Shown here: positions 16,219-25,243 of the stretch, in pieces
Numbering within the stretch: position 1 is the stretch's first letter
Layout: each line of letters starts with the position of its first letter
Assembly (NCBI GenBank): GCA_900770945.1
Contig: CAAGME010000033.1
Span: forward strand, 1 to 64,000
Source: Clostridia bacterium
GTDB taxonomy: Bacteria > Bacillota > Clostridia > Christensenellales > Borkfalkiaceae
Length of the DNA: 64,000 bases
Direction: 5' to 3'
The notes under the pieces: model-generated
Seen by the model: the letters and a program-made list of their open reading frames with translations, nothing else
Database searches by the model: none
What the model was told of the DNA's origin: nothing
Position numbers and translations under genes: made by a program

Positions 16219-17799
16219 ATGAGAAAAAAGCTTATTTTGATTATATGTTTATCTCTTTTATCTTGCTTGATAGTTTTTTCGGCGTGTAACAAAGGCAAAA
16301 ATTATCAAACAAAAGTATATGAGTATATTCCCTATTATAAAAGCACCACTTGCAATATATTAAAAGATAAAAACATAGAATTGCACGTTGAAAACAGTGT
16401 AAGCAATTCAAAAGACGAAATCAGCGATTTGATAAATTTAATGCAAGACGATTATTCTATACTTACAAGTGTATTCAATTTGGACACGCAAATTAAGTGC
16501 TATATTATTGCCGATGAATATATTTTAGGAAACGATAAAGCAGTATATCAAAACGAAGTTTTAATTTGCAATGAAAGTGCTGTAAAAAGCGGTAGTTACA
16601 GAAAGGCTTTTGCCGGGGCTTATATTCAATCAACCGAGTATTGGAAACAATACGGAGCATATGCCTACGCCTTTAATTGCGAATACAGCGATGAAGAACT
16701 TAAAGAATATTACTCAAACGATAAAGATTTGGAATTAACATTATTTTCGGCTTACTTTATCGATGATTTTAATGATAATACGGATAATGCAATAAAAACG
16801 GCGTATTCTTTCAGCGATTTCGTTATAAACACATACGGATACAAAAACTTTATAAATGCAAACTTAACGGATTACAGAACCGAATACCTTTCATTTTTAG
16901 GTATAAACCGCAAGTTTAATATACCTTTTGATTTGTCGTGGCTTGACGAATCGATATACAGTCAGAAATTTTTGTCTTATCCGCTTGTAATCAGTACGGC
17001 AAATCGGATTTACAATCTCGATGCGTTTTCTTCCAAACGCGAAACCGCAAGTTTTGATACACCGGAAAGAGTTTTATATCATTTGTCGGCAGGCAATGCA
17101 GAATGTGCCAAAATATTGAATTATATAAAAAGTAACGCTCCCGACAGTTACGATTTTGTAAATCAAAGGTATTCCGATAATCTCGAATACTTTGTTTCCG
17201 ACAGAGAAATTAAAACGTGCTGTGATGTTAATAATCGTAAAATATACTTGCTTGACCCAAGCGAATATGTACACGAAACAATTCACGCCGTTACATTAAA
17301 AAGTAACCCCACCGACGAAGCGTGGATATGCGAAGGCGTAGCGGAGTATTTATCTCGGTATGTTTCCAAACATATTTCTGATATAAATAATCGGTTTTAT
17401 CTATCATTTACAGATAAAACATTAACAGGTGGCATTGCCGATTTTGTAAACACGGTCAATACACGTTACCAGAATAACGGCGGTAAATTCGATACTTTGT
17501 CCGAATTTGATTTTGCACTCATTGCAAAATGTATCGGAGAAATCACCTTAAAAGATAGCAGTTATAAATCGCGAATTACATTTCCGTATGCAACGAATGC
17601 GATATGTAAAATATATTCTTGTACAAGTAAAGGCGGAAACGTTTTAACATATCCCGAGGCTTATGCCTTTACCTATTATTTGATAGAAAAATATGGGTTT
17701 AATAACGTCCTAAACTGTTGCATTAACTATAATTTTGACGGCGTTTTCGGCTCAAATTACAATGTTGTAATGGACGAATTTATGAAAAGTATCGCATAA
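16219..17799 (+). CDS. Putative zinc metallopeptidase lipoprotein
   Basis: A 526-aa exported protein with a lipoprotein signal peptide; lipobox VFSAC puts the lipidated Cys at 23. Near residues 352-356 is HETIH, followed about 16 residues later by an acidic EGVAEYLS helix. This is the HExxH...E arrangement of gluzincin peptidases (peptidase-MA-like). The rest is not assignable. Low GC and its place at the edge of the accessory region suggest transfer. It is followed by a terminator and is not in an operon. Confidence 0.6.
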   Translation: MRKKLILIICLSLLSCLIVFSACNKGKNYQTKVYEYIPYYKSTTCNILKDKNIELHVENSVSNSKDEISDLINLMQDDYSILTSVFNLDTQIKCYIIADEYILGNDKAVYQNEVLICNESAVKSGSYRKAFAGAYIQSTEYWKQYGAYAYAFNCEYSDEELKEYYSNDKDLELTLFSAYFIDDFNDNTDNAIKTAYSFSDFVINTYGYKNFINANLTDYRTEYLSFLGINRKFNIPFDLSWLDESIYSQKFLSYPLVISTANRIYNLDAFSSKRETASFDTPERVLYHLSAGNAECAKILNYIKSNAPDSYDFVNQRYSDNLEYFVSDREIKTCCDVNNRKIYLLDPSEYVHETIHAVTLKSNPTDEAWICEGVAEYLSRYVSKHISDINNRFYLSFTDKTLTGGIADFVNTVNTRYQNNGGKFDTLSEFDFALIAKCIGEITLKDSSYKSRITFPYATNAICKIYSCTSKGGNVLTYPEAYAFTYYLIEKYGFNNVLNCCINYNFDGVFGSNYNVVMDEFMKSIA

Positions 17800-17860
17800 T
17801 CGAGTTTATAAGGCAGAATATTCGATTTACGTTATTACCCTCTCCCGCCAAAACCAAAAA

Positions 17861-17885
17861 CCCCGCATTTTATGCGGGATTTTTG
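17861..17885. terminator. Convergent terminator
   Basis: The stem CCCGCAT/ATGCGGG is preceded by A-rich and followed by T-rich sequence. It is usable by the lipoprotein gene (+) and yhbY (-). Confidence 0.8.
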
Positions 17886-17895
17886 CTGTTTTTTG

Positions 17896-18189
17896 TTAAA
17901 ATTCTATATGCTTAAAGTCCTTACGAGTGCTTTTCTTGTATAAGACAATCTTTTTGCCGATAACACAAACGACTTCCGCGCCCGTTTTTTCGGCGACTTC
18001 CTCGGCGAGCATATCCGCCGTGTCCTCGGCGTTGTTGAGAACGGAAATTTTGATGAGTTCGCGCTTTTCAAGTGCTTGCATAAGGCTTCCCGCCATATTG
18101 TCCGTTACGCCGCCCTTTCCTATCTGCGCTATCGGCTCTATCGCCGAAGCAAGGCTTTTGAGATTGCTTCTTTGTTTCGATGTAAACAT
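17896..18189 (-). CDS. yhbY: YhbY-family CRM-domain RNA-binding protein
   Basis: A 97-aa single CRM-domain protein. LTSKQRSNLKSLA-type N-terminal helix, then IGKGGVTDNM (the GxxG RNA-binding loop) and IGKKIVLYKKS at the end are standard for YhbY, which associates with pre-50S ribosomes. It lies directly downstream of obg, another large-subunit assembly factor, on the same strand, with an attenuating hairpin between them. Confidence 0.93.
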   Translation of the reverse strand: MFTSKQRSNLKSLASAIEPIAQIGKGGVTDNMAGSLMQALEKRELIKISVLNNAEDTADMLAEEVAEKTGAEVVCVIGKKIVLYKKSTRKDFKHIEF

Positions 18190-18234
18190 TGTTTTTTCCT
18201 CTTTTTTAATTTCGAATATTCGTCAACTTTCGAC

Positions 18235-18270
18235 AAAAGCCCTTCTATAACTTCGTTATCGGGCTTTTTT
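18235..18270. terminator. obg downstream hairpin (carries the dispersed dyad)
   Basis: AAAGCCC and GGGCTTTTTT enclose ATAAC-TTC-GTTAT. This is a variant of the dispersed CTATAA-N5-TTATCG motif built into a terminator-like hairpin between yhbY and obg. Confidence 0.6.
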
Positions 18271-18284
18271 ATTTTTCACAAGAC

Positions 18285-19550
18285 TTAATCGACGAAATCG
18301 AATTCTATTTCGCCGATGACGACAGTGTCGCCGTCCTTTATACCTGCGGCACGCAAAGCCTTGAACACACCCTTGTCGCGCAATGTTTTTTGCATATACG
18401 CAAGCGAATCCATATCGTCCAGAACGACGTTACGCGCAAGCAAATCTACAAGCGGACCTACGACCACGTATGCGCCGTCCTCGTCGCGCTCTATCTCGAA
18501 TTCGTCTTCGCTCGGGCGTTCGTAAACATATTCGTCAAATTCCATAGGCTTAACCGGCGGAATCTCTTTCAAAACTTCCCACACGCCGTCGAGCAGTTCC
18601 TTTACACCCTCGCCCGTGAGTGCCGAAACGGGATAAACGGGGTACTTGTCCCCCACCTTTTGCTTGAAAATTTTAAGGTTTTCTTCCGCGCCCTCAATAT
18701 CGATTTTGTTTGCCGCAACAACTTGTTTTACGTCGGCAAGCCCCTCGTTGTACTTGAAAAGCTCGTCGTTTATCTTGACGAAATCTTCGTACGGGTCTCG
18801 CCCTTCGCTGCCCGCGATATCGACGATATGAACGAGCATGCGCGTTCTTTCGATATGGCGCAAAAACTCGTGTCCTAAGCCCGCGCCTTCCGCCGCGCCC
18901 TCGATAAGCCCCGGGATATCCGCAACGACGAAATTGTCGTCATAATGCGAAACAACGCCGAGATTAGGCGAAAGCGTTGTGAAATGATACGCCGCGATTT
19001 TAGGCTTTGCACCCGAAATTTTGGATAAAAGCGTGGACTTGCCGACGCTCGGAAAGCCAAGTAAGCCTACGTCGGCAATCGTTTTTAATTCAAGCGTAAC
19101 GCGTTTTATCTCGGTATGCACGCCCTTTTGCGAAAAATGCGGTGCATGACGGCGAGAAGTGCAGAACTTAACGTTGCCTTTTCCGCCGCTGCCGCCTTCC
19201 ATAACAAGCTTTTTTTCGCCGTCGTAAAACACATCGCAAATAGGTCTCCCTGTCTGAGTGTCGCGCACGAGCGTGCCGAGCGGGACCTTTATATACAAAT
19301 CTTCCCCGTCCTTGCCGTGGCACTTTTTGGGTCCGCCCTTACCGCCGTTTTCGGCTACGTATTTCTTTTTGAATTCAAAGTCGATAAGGCTCGATTTTCC
19401 CGCATCGCCGACGAAATAAACGTTGCCGCCTCTTCCGCCGTCGCCGCCGTCCGGCCCGCCGTTAGCAACGCCTTTATAGCGGATAAACGACGTAACGCCG
19501 TCGCCGCCGTCGCCCGACTTTATTAAGATACTTTGTTTGTCCACAAACAT
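18285..19550 (-). CDS. obg: Obg GTPase (CgtA)
   Basis: A 421-aa ribosome-assembly and stress GTPase. The glycine-rich Obg fold (GDGGDG, GGPDGGDGGRGGNV) fills residues 1-158. The G domain follows with GFPSVGKST, DIPGLIEGA and NKID, and a C-terminal OCT domain (residues ~345-421) completes the Gram-positive type. AAGGAT precedes the ATG. nth follows upstream on the same strand and probably shares a transcript. Confidence 0.97.
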   Translation of the reverse strand: MFVDKQSILIKSGDGGDGVTSFIRYKGVANGGPDGGDGGRGGNVYFVGDAGKSSLIDFEFKKKYVAENGGKGGPKKCHGKDGEDLYIKVPLGTLVRDTQTGRPICDVFYDGEKKLVMEGGSGGKGNVKFCTSRRHAPHFSQKGVHTEIKRVTLELKTIADVGLLGFPSVGKSTLLSKISGAKPKIAAYHFTTLSPNLGVVSHYDDNFVVADIPGLIEGAAEGAGLGHEFLRHIERTRMLVHIVDIAGSEGRDPYEDFVKINDELFKYNEGLADVKQVVAANKIDIEGAEENLKIFKQKVGDKYPVYPVSALTGEGVKELLDGVWEVLKEIPPVKPMEFDEYVYERPSEDEFEIERDEDGAYVVVGPLVDLLARNVVLDDMDSLAYMQKTLRDKGVFKALRAAGIKDGDTVVIGEIEFDFVD

Positions 19551-19553
19551 ATT

Positions 19554-20264
19554 TTAATCCTTGCTCCTATTATCTTTTTTCGTGTTTTTTTGAGCAGAAA
19601 CAGATTTATCGGCCCTTGTTTTGCCCGACGCTTTTTTCTTTAAACCGTGTTTTTCGCAAAGAGAAGAAACGCAGCAATTTTCGCAATCGGGCTTAATCGC
19701 TTTGCAAACCTGCCTGCCGTGATAAATTAAATAATGATGAGCTTTCGACCACAAATGTCGGTCTATAAGCTTGTTAAGCGACTTTTCCGTGTCCGTAACG
19801 TTGTCGGACTCGGCTAAGCCCAAACGGTTGGAAACGCGAAAAACATGCGTATCGACGGCTATTGCCTCGCCGCCGAAAGCGACGGCGTAAACGACGTTCG
19901 CAGTCTTTTGTCCTACGCCGGCAAGGGTCTTTAACTCTTTTTGAGTTTCGGGGACTTTGCCGCCGAATTTTTCGACGATATCCCTTGAAGCCGACAGAAT
20001 ATGCGCGGCTTTGCTGCGATACAGCCCGCAACTTTTTATCTTTTCGCCGAGTTCATCAACGGAAAGCGCGAGCATTTTTTCGGGCGTATTGTAATCCTTG
20101 AAAAGTTCTTTCGTGACGATGTTTACCCGCTTGTCCGTGCATTGCGCGCTCAAAATAACGGCAACCAAAAGCTCGTACGGGGAAGAAAATTCAAGTGCGG
20201 GGCGCGCATCCGGATAAGCCGCCGCAAGAGCCGATATTATTTTGTCCGCTTTAAGCTTGTCCAT
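19554..20264 (-). CDS. nth: Endonuclease III
   Basis: A 236-aa base-excision-repair glycosylase/AP lyase. The helix-hairpin-helix LAGVGQKTANVV carries the catalytic Lys, and VDTHVFRVSNRL carries the catalytic Asp. The C-terminal 4Fe-4S ligands follow the exact C-x6-C-x2-C-x5-C spacing. A basic Lys/Ser-rich tail of about 25 residues extends the usual length. It ends 3 nt before obg, so the two are probably co-transcribed. Confidence 0.96.
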   Translation of the reverse strand: MDKLKADKIISALAAAYPDARPALEFSSPYELLVAVILSAQCTDKRVNIVTKELFKDYNTPEKMLALSVDELGEKIKSCGLYRSKAAHILSASRDIVEKFGGKVPETQKELKTLAGVGQKTANVVYAVAFGGEAIAVDTHVFRVSNRLGLAESDNVTDTEKSLNKLIDRHLWSKAHHYLIYHGRQVCKAIKPDCENCCVSSLCEKHGLKKKASGKTRADKSVSAQKNTKKDNRSKD

Positions 20265-20347
20265 TCTTACGCTATCCGCCGTCCGTTTTATTTGTCATAT
20301 AATTGTAGCACATTTTTTCTCTTAATTCAACGAATTTATAAGCCTTT

Positions 20348-20608
20348 TTAAGTAATTCTCGCCGAAGTCGTTTTCCCTCCCTCGCTCGAATATAAAAATA
20401 TCGCGTAAAAACCCGAAAAAAAACCGTTGCGAATTATTCTTTGCGCTTTACCGATATACACCGACGAAAACTTTGCGGATATTCCGCAACCGATACGCGC
20501 TTCCTTCGGCGTGCCGACCGTCGAAACGAAAACACCCTCTTGCTCCATTAAATCTATAAATTCAAAAACTTCCGTTTTGGAACGAAAAGTCGCGACTGCC
20601 CACTTCAT
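20348..20608 (-). CDS. DUF3343 protein, putative sulfur/selenium relay
   Basis: An 86-aa protein of the DUF3343 family. The typical P-x-x-A/S-x-GCG sequence appears as TPKEARIGCGISAKF. The conserved Cys is thought to carry sulfur or selenium. It is divergent from, and 64 nt away from, a cysteine-desulfurase-like gene, a recurrent pairing that supports that role. Confidence 0.85.
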   Translation of the reverse strand: MKWAVATFRSKTEVFEFIDLMEQEGVFVSTVGTPKEARIGCGISAKFSSVYIGKAQRIIRNGFFSGFYAIFLYSSEGGKTTSARIT

Positions 20609-20671
20609 ATATTCCGCCTTCGAGGTCTTTTAAACCCCTTTATACAATATATTAAACAAAGAGGCGTTATT

Positions 20672-21796
20672 GTGAGTATAATTTATTTCGACAATGCCGC
20701 AACCGGCGGCGTAAAGAGCAAAAACGTTGTTTCGGCGGTTCTTTCAAGCCTGACTTCTTTTCAGGCGAACGCCGGCAGAGGTTCGTCGTCTCTTGCCGTT
20801 TCTGCCGCGCGGGAAGTTTACGAAACACGTAAAATTATATCGAAAACATTTAATAACGGACATATAGAGAGGGTTATCTTCACGGCTAACTGCACGGAAG
20901 CTCTCAACTTCGCTATCTTCGGGTTATGGCGAGGTTGCGAAAATATCGTTGCCGACGCAACAAATCACAACGCCGTTTTACGCCCGCTTTCCGCATTGAA
21001 ACCACGCGGCGCAGAAATTCGTTTCGCCTATCCGTCCGACAAAAAGCACATAACCGTAAGCGACGTTCTGCCGCTAATCGACAAGGACACCTCTTTCGTT
21101 TGCATAAACGCCGTGTCCAACGTAACGGGCGCAAAAAACGATTTTGAAGAAATCGGTTCGATGCTGAGAAAGCTCGGCGTGCCGCTTGTCGTCGACGGCG
21201 CGCAGGCGGGCGGGCATATCCCTATCGATATGAACTCTTCCGGAATAAATTGCTTGTGTCTTGCGGGGCATAAAGGCTTGGGCGCAACGCAAGGCGCAGG
21301 GGTTCTTATTTTTGACGAAAGCGTTGAGCCGACTCCTCTTTTATTCGGCGGAAGCGGTACGGAAAGCTTTGCCCCCGTCCCTTCTTCCTATCCCGAAAAA
21401 TTGGAGGCAGGAACGCTGAATTTGCCCGCGATTAAAGGGCTGAAACAAGCGATAATCGACTTATCGGCGGACTTTTATCGAAAACGAAAGAGGATTTACG
21501 CTCTTACGGAAAGCTTAATTAAAGAGCTTGAAAGCTTCCCGGAAATCAAACTTTTTTCTCGCCCCAACGAGTGCGGAATAGTTTCCTTTTTGCACGAAAA
21601 CGCGCCGTCCGAAAGGGTAGAGGAAGCGTTGAGCGAAAACGGAATAATAGTAAGAAGCGGCTATCATTGCGCGCCGAAAACACACGAGTTTTTAGGCACG
21701 GCAGACGGAGGACTTACGCGAATAAGCTTATCCGAGCATAACACCGAAAGGGAGCTTTACTCCTTTCTTTCCGTTCTTTCAAGTCTGAGATTTTAG
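20672..21796 (+). CDS. Cysteine desulfurase-like class V aminotransferase
   Basis: A 374-aa PLP enzyme. The N-terminus reads IYFDNAATGG, the PLP Lys is in CLAGHKGLGATQG, and the persulfide-carrying Cys loop is SGYHCAP near the C-terminus. It probably mobilises sulfur (or selenium) from cysteine. It starts with GTG after GAGG. Its neighbour, the divergent DUF3343 protein, may be the acceptor. A palindromic copy of the dispersed dyad (21452-21464) lies within codons for the AIIDLSAD segment. Confidence 0.88.
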   Translation: MSIIYFDNAATGGVKSKNVVSAVLSSLTSFQANAGRGSSSLAVSAAREVYETRKIISKTFNNGHIERVIFTANCTEALNFAIFGLWRGCENIVADATNHNAVLRPLSALKPRGAEIRFAYPSDKKHITVSDVLPLIDKDTSFVCINAVSNVTGAKNDFEEIGSMLRKLGVPLVVDGAQAGGHIPIDMNSSGINCLCLAGHKGLGATQGAGVLIFDESVEPTPLLFGGSGTESFAPVPSSYPEKLEAGTLNLPAIKGLKQAIIDLSADFYRKRKRIYALTESLIKELESFPEIKLFSRPNECGIVSFLHENAPSERVEEALSENGIIVRSGYHCAPKTHEFLGTADGGLTRISLSEHNTERELYSFLSVLSSLRF

Positions 21797-21803
21797 TCAA
21801 GCA

Positions 21804-21836
21804 AAAAGCCGCCTTCTTATAAAAAGCGGCTTTTCT
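21804..21836. terminator. Terminator after the cysteine-desulfurase-like gene
   Basis: The stem AAAGCCGC/GCGGCTTT with T-tail is positioned between convergent genes and is usable in both directions. Confidence 0.8.
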
Positions 21837-21844
21837 TATGAGTT

Positions 21845-22135
21845 TTACGACTTTTTAAGTCTTTCCACGATTTTGTCAAGCTCGGCTTTGCCGCCCTTGT
21901 CGAGAAAAGGATAAAGCATGGACTTAAACGAATCCAATTCTTCGTTATTCAGTCTGCCCTCCGCGCGCGCCTTTTCGGCCTCTTTTACTATCGCCGCGAC
22001 AAGCTCGGGTTTAGACTTGCCCTCGTATTGTTTGAGTATCGAAAATAAAAGTTTTTTGTTTTCTTCGCCCACGCCTTTTTTGCCGCCGCCCGAGTTTTTA
22101 GCGGTTTTGCCGTCGTTATAATCCGAGAACTTCAT
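21845..22135 (-). CDS. Small helical hypothetical protein (96 aa)
   Basis: A soluble, Lys/Glu-rich protein with a Gly/Lys N-terminal linker followed by amphipathic helices (ENKKLLFSILKQYEGKS and a following helix pair). I do not recognise it. It is divergent from another small hypothetical gene 69 nt away, which suggests a conserved pair. Confidence 0.65.
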   Translation of the reverse strand: MKFSDYNDGKTAKNSGGGKKGVGEENKKLLFSILKQYEGKSKPELVAAIVKEAEKARAEGRLNNEELDSFKSMLYPFLDKGGKAELDKIVERLKKS

Positions 22136-22204
22136 TTTTTTAATCCCTTACGTTTATATTTATGCGCAAACACGAATATAATGTTATAAACGACGGATAT
22201 AAAA

Positions 22205-22570
22205 ATGGCGTTCAACTTTAACCTTTCGCCCGAGATGAGGGCTGTTATAAAACAAATAGCCGAGCAAGCCGACGAGGAAACGTTTGCGCCTTTTGCGGAT
22301 AAACTCGGAATGTCGCCCTCCGCGCTCACGGGGCTTTTGAAAGCTTTGCCCGTGATTTTATCGGATGATTTCGATTTTAAAAAACTAATCCCGACCGTTC
22401 TGCCTATGCTCGCAAGCTATTTTTTAAGCGGAGGAAAGAAAACCGACGATGAAAAGAAAATACCGTACGACACCTTAACGCCCGCCGCTAACAGCGAAAA
22501 ATTCGAGGTTGAAGAAGTAAAAGCATTTTCGGACAGCCAAGATTTATATCTGCAAAGCGAAATTTTATAA
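22205..22570 (+). CDS. Hypothetical protein (121 aa)
   Basis: It begins MAFNFNLSPEMRAVIKQIAE. The first ~80 residues are helical with a hydrophobic stretch (LIPTVLPMLASYFLSG), and the last ~40 are acidic and disordered. The family is unknown. Only a weak GACGGA precedes the ATG. It is divergent from the 96-aa gene. Confidence 0.6.
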   Translation: MAFNFNLSPEMRAVIKQIAEQADEETFAPFADKLGMSPSALTGLLKALPVILSDDFDFKKLIPTVLPMLASYFLSGGKKTDDEKKIPYDTLTPAANSEKFEVEEVKAFSDSQDLYLQSEIL

Positions 22571-22601
22571 AAACCGTATACTTGCCATATAAGCCATACA
22601 A

Positions 22602-22636
22602 AAAAGGTTTGCTCTCTAAAAAAAGCAAGCCTTTTA
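22602..22636. terminator. Convergent terminator
   Basis: AAAAGGTTTGCT and AGCAAGCCTTTT form a stem with T-rich flanks between the 121-aa gene (+) and the S41 protease gene (-). Confidence 0.75.
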
Positions 22637-22652
22637 TCTTTTATAAAATTTT

Positions 22653-23954
22653 TCAATTCTTATAAAGCTTTAACGCGTCAAAAAAGCAACCGTCCTCGGT
22701 TTCGGCGACAACCCTTGTATCGAGCGCGGGGGTAAGCCCTACGCCGTGAATACATTTGCCGCTGACGGGAAAGAAAAGTTTTGCCGTGGTAAGCTTCAAC
22801 GCACTGCCCGTCAAGCTTGTAAAAGTTGTCTGCATAACGCCTTTGCCGTAAGTTTTATAGACCGCTTTGCCCGCCGTGTCTACGCTTTTTTCGAGAATAA
22901 CGCGGACGGAAGAGTCGGTATCGTAATCAAGCAAACACCCCATCAAGGCTTCGGAAGCGGAAGCCGAACCGTCATTGGCAAGGAAAATTACGTTTTTGAC
23001 GCCGTACTTTTGTCCGGACGCTTTCGGCATAACGTAACGCTCCGTATTGCCGCCCGACTCTTTGACAACCATTCCGACAAGCTTTTCGCCGTTACGCTCG
23101 GTAGTGAGCATCGAAGCAACGGAAAGCATAATGTTGACGAAGCCGCCGCCGTTGTCGCGCAAGTCCACGATAAGCGTTTCCTTGTCCTCTTCCTTAAACT
23201 TTTCGAGAGCCTTTCCAAACTGCCCGACGGAACCCGTAAGCCCCGCGCCGTTGCCGGAAAAGCCGTCGTAATCGATAACGGCGATTTTTTCGTTTTCCGA
23301 GCCGCTTAAAGGGTATCTCGTGTTGTCACCCATGCGGGAAAATTCGACGATTTTGCCGTCGTCCGATAAAAACGCGTACTCGCCGCTAAGCGAATAATAC
23401 TTGACGTAAGTTTGAAGATACGCGCTTCTTTTTATCGTATGTTCCTGCTTTTTTCCGTTATAATCGACTTCGACGACAAACTGCTCGTCGGGCTTAAATT
23501 CGGCAAACTTTTCGCCGATTTCCTCGTCGCCGTTCACCTTTATAAAGCCGCTTGCGCCGACGGCTTTTATTCCCGTTATAACGCCGTTTTCTTTGACTCC
23601 CGCTTTGTACGCGGGAGAGTTGCCGATAACGGTGACTATCCTGCCGCTTTTGTCGAGAGCCACGCCCACGCCCTCGCGGTTGCCGGCATCGCTTCTTTTT
23701 ATTTCGGCGAATTGCTCTTTCGAGTAATACTCCGAAAACTTATCGTCCTTTAATAGCTCGTCGGCAAAAAGCCCCACAAGGTCCTTTTCGTCGTCGATAT
23801 CATAGTAATTTTTTTTATAAACGGAAAGAATAAATTCCAATTCCTTTAAGTCCTTATCGGCAGTAAGCTTAGCCGTCCAGAACCCGCCGAAAAACACGAC
23901 GAGCGCGACGGCAAAAGCCGTCAGCGAATACAAAACTTTTTTTAAAACCGACAT
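22653..23954 (-). CDS. S41-family C-terminal processing peptidase
   Basis: A 433-aa membrane-anchored serine peptidase. An N-terminal TM (residues ~7-28) is followed by a degenerate PDZ region (VTVIGNSPAYKAGVKENGVI). The peptidase core includes VDLRDNGGG, catalytic Ser in NDGSASASEAL and Lys in YGKGVMQT. It resembles CtpA/CtpB; sporulating Firmicutes use CtpB to activate sigma-K, but which role applies here is not decidable. It ends in the tail-specific C-terminal fold and has its own terminator. Confidence 0.92.
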   Translation of the reverse strand: MSVLKKVLYSLTAFAVALVVFFGGFWTAKLTADKDLKELEFILSVYKKNYYDIDDEKDLVGLFADELLKDDKFSEYYSKEQFAEIKRSDAGNREGVGVALDKSGRIVTVIGNSPAYKAGVKENGVITGIKAVGASGFIKVNGDEEIGEKFAEFKPDEQFVVEVDYNGKKQEHTIKRSAYLQTYVKYYSLSGEYAFLSDDGKIVEFSRMGDNTRYPLSGSENEKIAVIDYDGFSGNGAGLTGSVGQFGKALEKFKEEDKETLIVDLRDNGGGFVNIMLSVASMLTTERNGEKLVGMVVKESGGNTERYVMPKASGQKYGVKNVIFLANDGSASASEALMGCLLDYDTDSSVRVILEKSVDTAGKAVYKTYGKGVMQTTFTSLTGSALKLTTAKLFFPVSGKCIHGVGLTPALDTRVVAETEDGCFFDALKLYKN

Positions 23955-23999
23955 TTTTATTTCTCCTTTACAACTATATTTTTCGTAAAAAGTTATCCT

Positions 24000-24012
24000 A
24001 TAAGTCGATTAT
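24000..24012 (+). repeat. Dispersed dyad copy
   Basis: CTATAA-GTCGA-TTATCG, intergenic between the S41 protease and PucR-type genes. Matches the most frequent form exactly. Confidence 0.8.
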
Positions 24013-24020
24013 CGCGCATT

Positions 24021-25061
24021 TTAACCGATTAAGCGCATCATGATGGATATAAGGCGAAAGGTAAGCGCGTCCGAAAATTTGCGGATATCGAGCTTTGTTT
24101 CGCGCTGAATTTTATCTAATCTATAAATGAGGGTGTTGCGGTGCATGTACAAAATCCTCGAAGTTTCCGATACGTTAAGGTCGTTTTCGAGGAACGCTTC
24201 GGCGGTTGAGAACATATCCGCGTCCCTAAAAACCGCTTTTGCTTCGGATGTCACCATCATGTCGAGGTATTCGCCGAGTTTGAACTTAGGCACGTCTTCG
24301 AGCATTTTTACAAGCAGATAATCCTTGTAAGAATGAACGGCCGCGTCGACCGAAAACACCGTACTCATTCTCAAAGCGTTGGTCGCCTGAACGTACGCAT
24401 TGTTGATTTCCAAAAGGTTCGCCGCGATTTCGCCCACGCCTATTCTGACCGAAACGCCCGTTTCTTCCTTGATATCCTTTACGAGAGCACGCGCGAAAAC
24501 CTCGGGCGCGAACTGTTCGCTGCCGTCTAAAAATTTGACGAGGGTTACGCACATATCGTCCGTTAAAACAACGCAATCGCGTTCGCCCGCATACCTTGAA
24601 ACAAACGTGGCTACCGCTTCTGTTTTCCCTTCGGAATTGGAGATGACGAGCGCGCAACACTTAACGTCCGGCACGGAAAACTTGCGCATGAATTTTTGTA
24701 TCTGCTGGCGAGTGTAATCGCCGAAAACGATACTCTTCATCTGCTCGGCGTACCCGAGGTCGTTTTCCTTTTCGCCACTGCTGTCCAAAATCGACATTAT
24801 AAAGTATGCGTAATTTTTTTCGACGGGGCTTGTTCCGTTAATACTGCCGATAAGTTTGGCGTTGCGAAAGCGAAAATTGAAAAAAGTTTTTCCGCACTTT
24901 TCATCGGCGTAAATTTCGTTAAAGGAAGTTTCGCTCGGCAAAACCCAATCGGCTTCTTCACGCGTGGTTGCGGAAAACTTCATGGTTTCCGCATAGGCGT
25001 CTATATCAATCCCGGTTTTTTGCTTTACGGATTTTAAAATCGAGGTAAGTTCGCTATCCAT
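24021..25061 (-). CDS. PucR/CdaR-family transcriptional regulator
   Basis: A 346-aa regulator. The C-terminal PucR-type HTH is evident: NDLNVSETSRILYMHRNTLIYRLDKIQ, with the RNTLxYRLxKI signature. A GGDEF-like/CdaR middle domain precedes it. The ATG of MDSELTS at 25061 is preferred because GGAGG sits 9 nt upstream; earlier ATGs are too close. Family members control purine or sugar-acid catabolism, but the target here is not adjacent. A dyad copy lies about 20 nt beyond its stop codon (24000). Confidence 0.85.
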   Translation of the reverse strand: MDSELTSILKSVKQKTGIDIDAYAETMKFSATTREEADWVLPSETSFNEIYADEKCGKTFFNFRFRNAKLIGSINGTSPVEKNYAYFIMSILDSSGEKENDLGYAEQMKSIVFGDYTRQQIQKFMRKFSVPDVKCCALVISNSEGKTEAVATFVSRYAGERDCVVLTDDMCVTLVKFLDGSEQFAPEVFARALVKDIKEETGVSVRIGVGEIAANLLEINNAYVQATNALRMSTVFSVDAAVHSYKDYLLVKMLEDVPKFKLGEYLDMMVTSEAKAVFRDADMFSTAEAFLENDLNVSETSRILYMHRNTLIYRLDKIQRETKLDIRKFSDALTFRLISIMMRLIG

Positions 25062-25202
25062 ATACATTCCCCTCCGTCGGCGTAGAAAATCATTTTGCAA
25101 TGCGCATTGTGCATATTGCTCTTTTATTTTATATTAAAACTGTACAATTTGCAACAATTTTGATATATATTTTTTATATAACGATATACAAACTCCGCAA
25201 AC

Positions 25203-25231
25203 AGCAAAAAACCGCCACATAAAGAGGCGGC
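25203..25231 (-). terminator. Terminator of the ABC-F gene
   Basis: On the - strand CCGCC-TCTTTATGT-GGCGG is followed by TTTTTT, shortly after the stop codon of the ABC-F gene. Confidence 0.8.
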
Positions 25232-25243
25232 AAAGAACGAAAA

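Noticed and set aside
15953..16222. An 89-codon ORF across the twin hairpins
   Set aside because: It reads straight through both inverted repeats, has no ribosome site, and overlaps the lipoprotein start.
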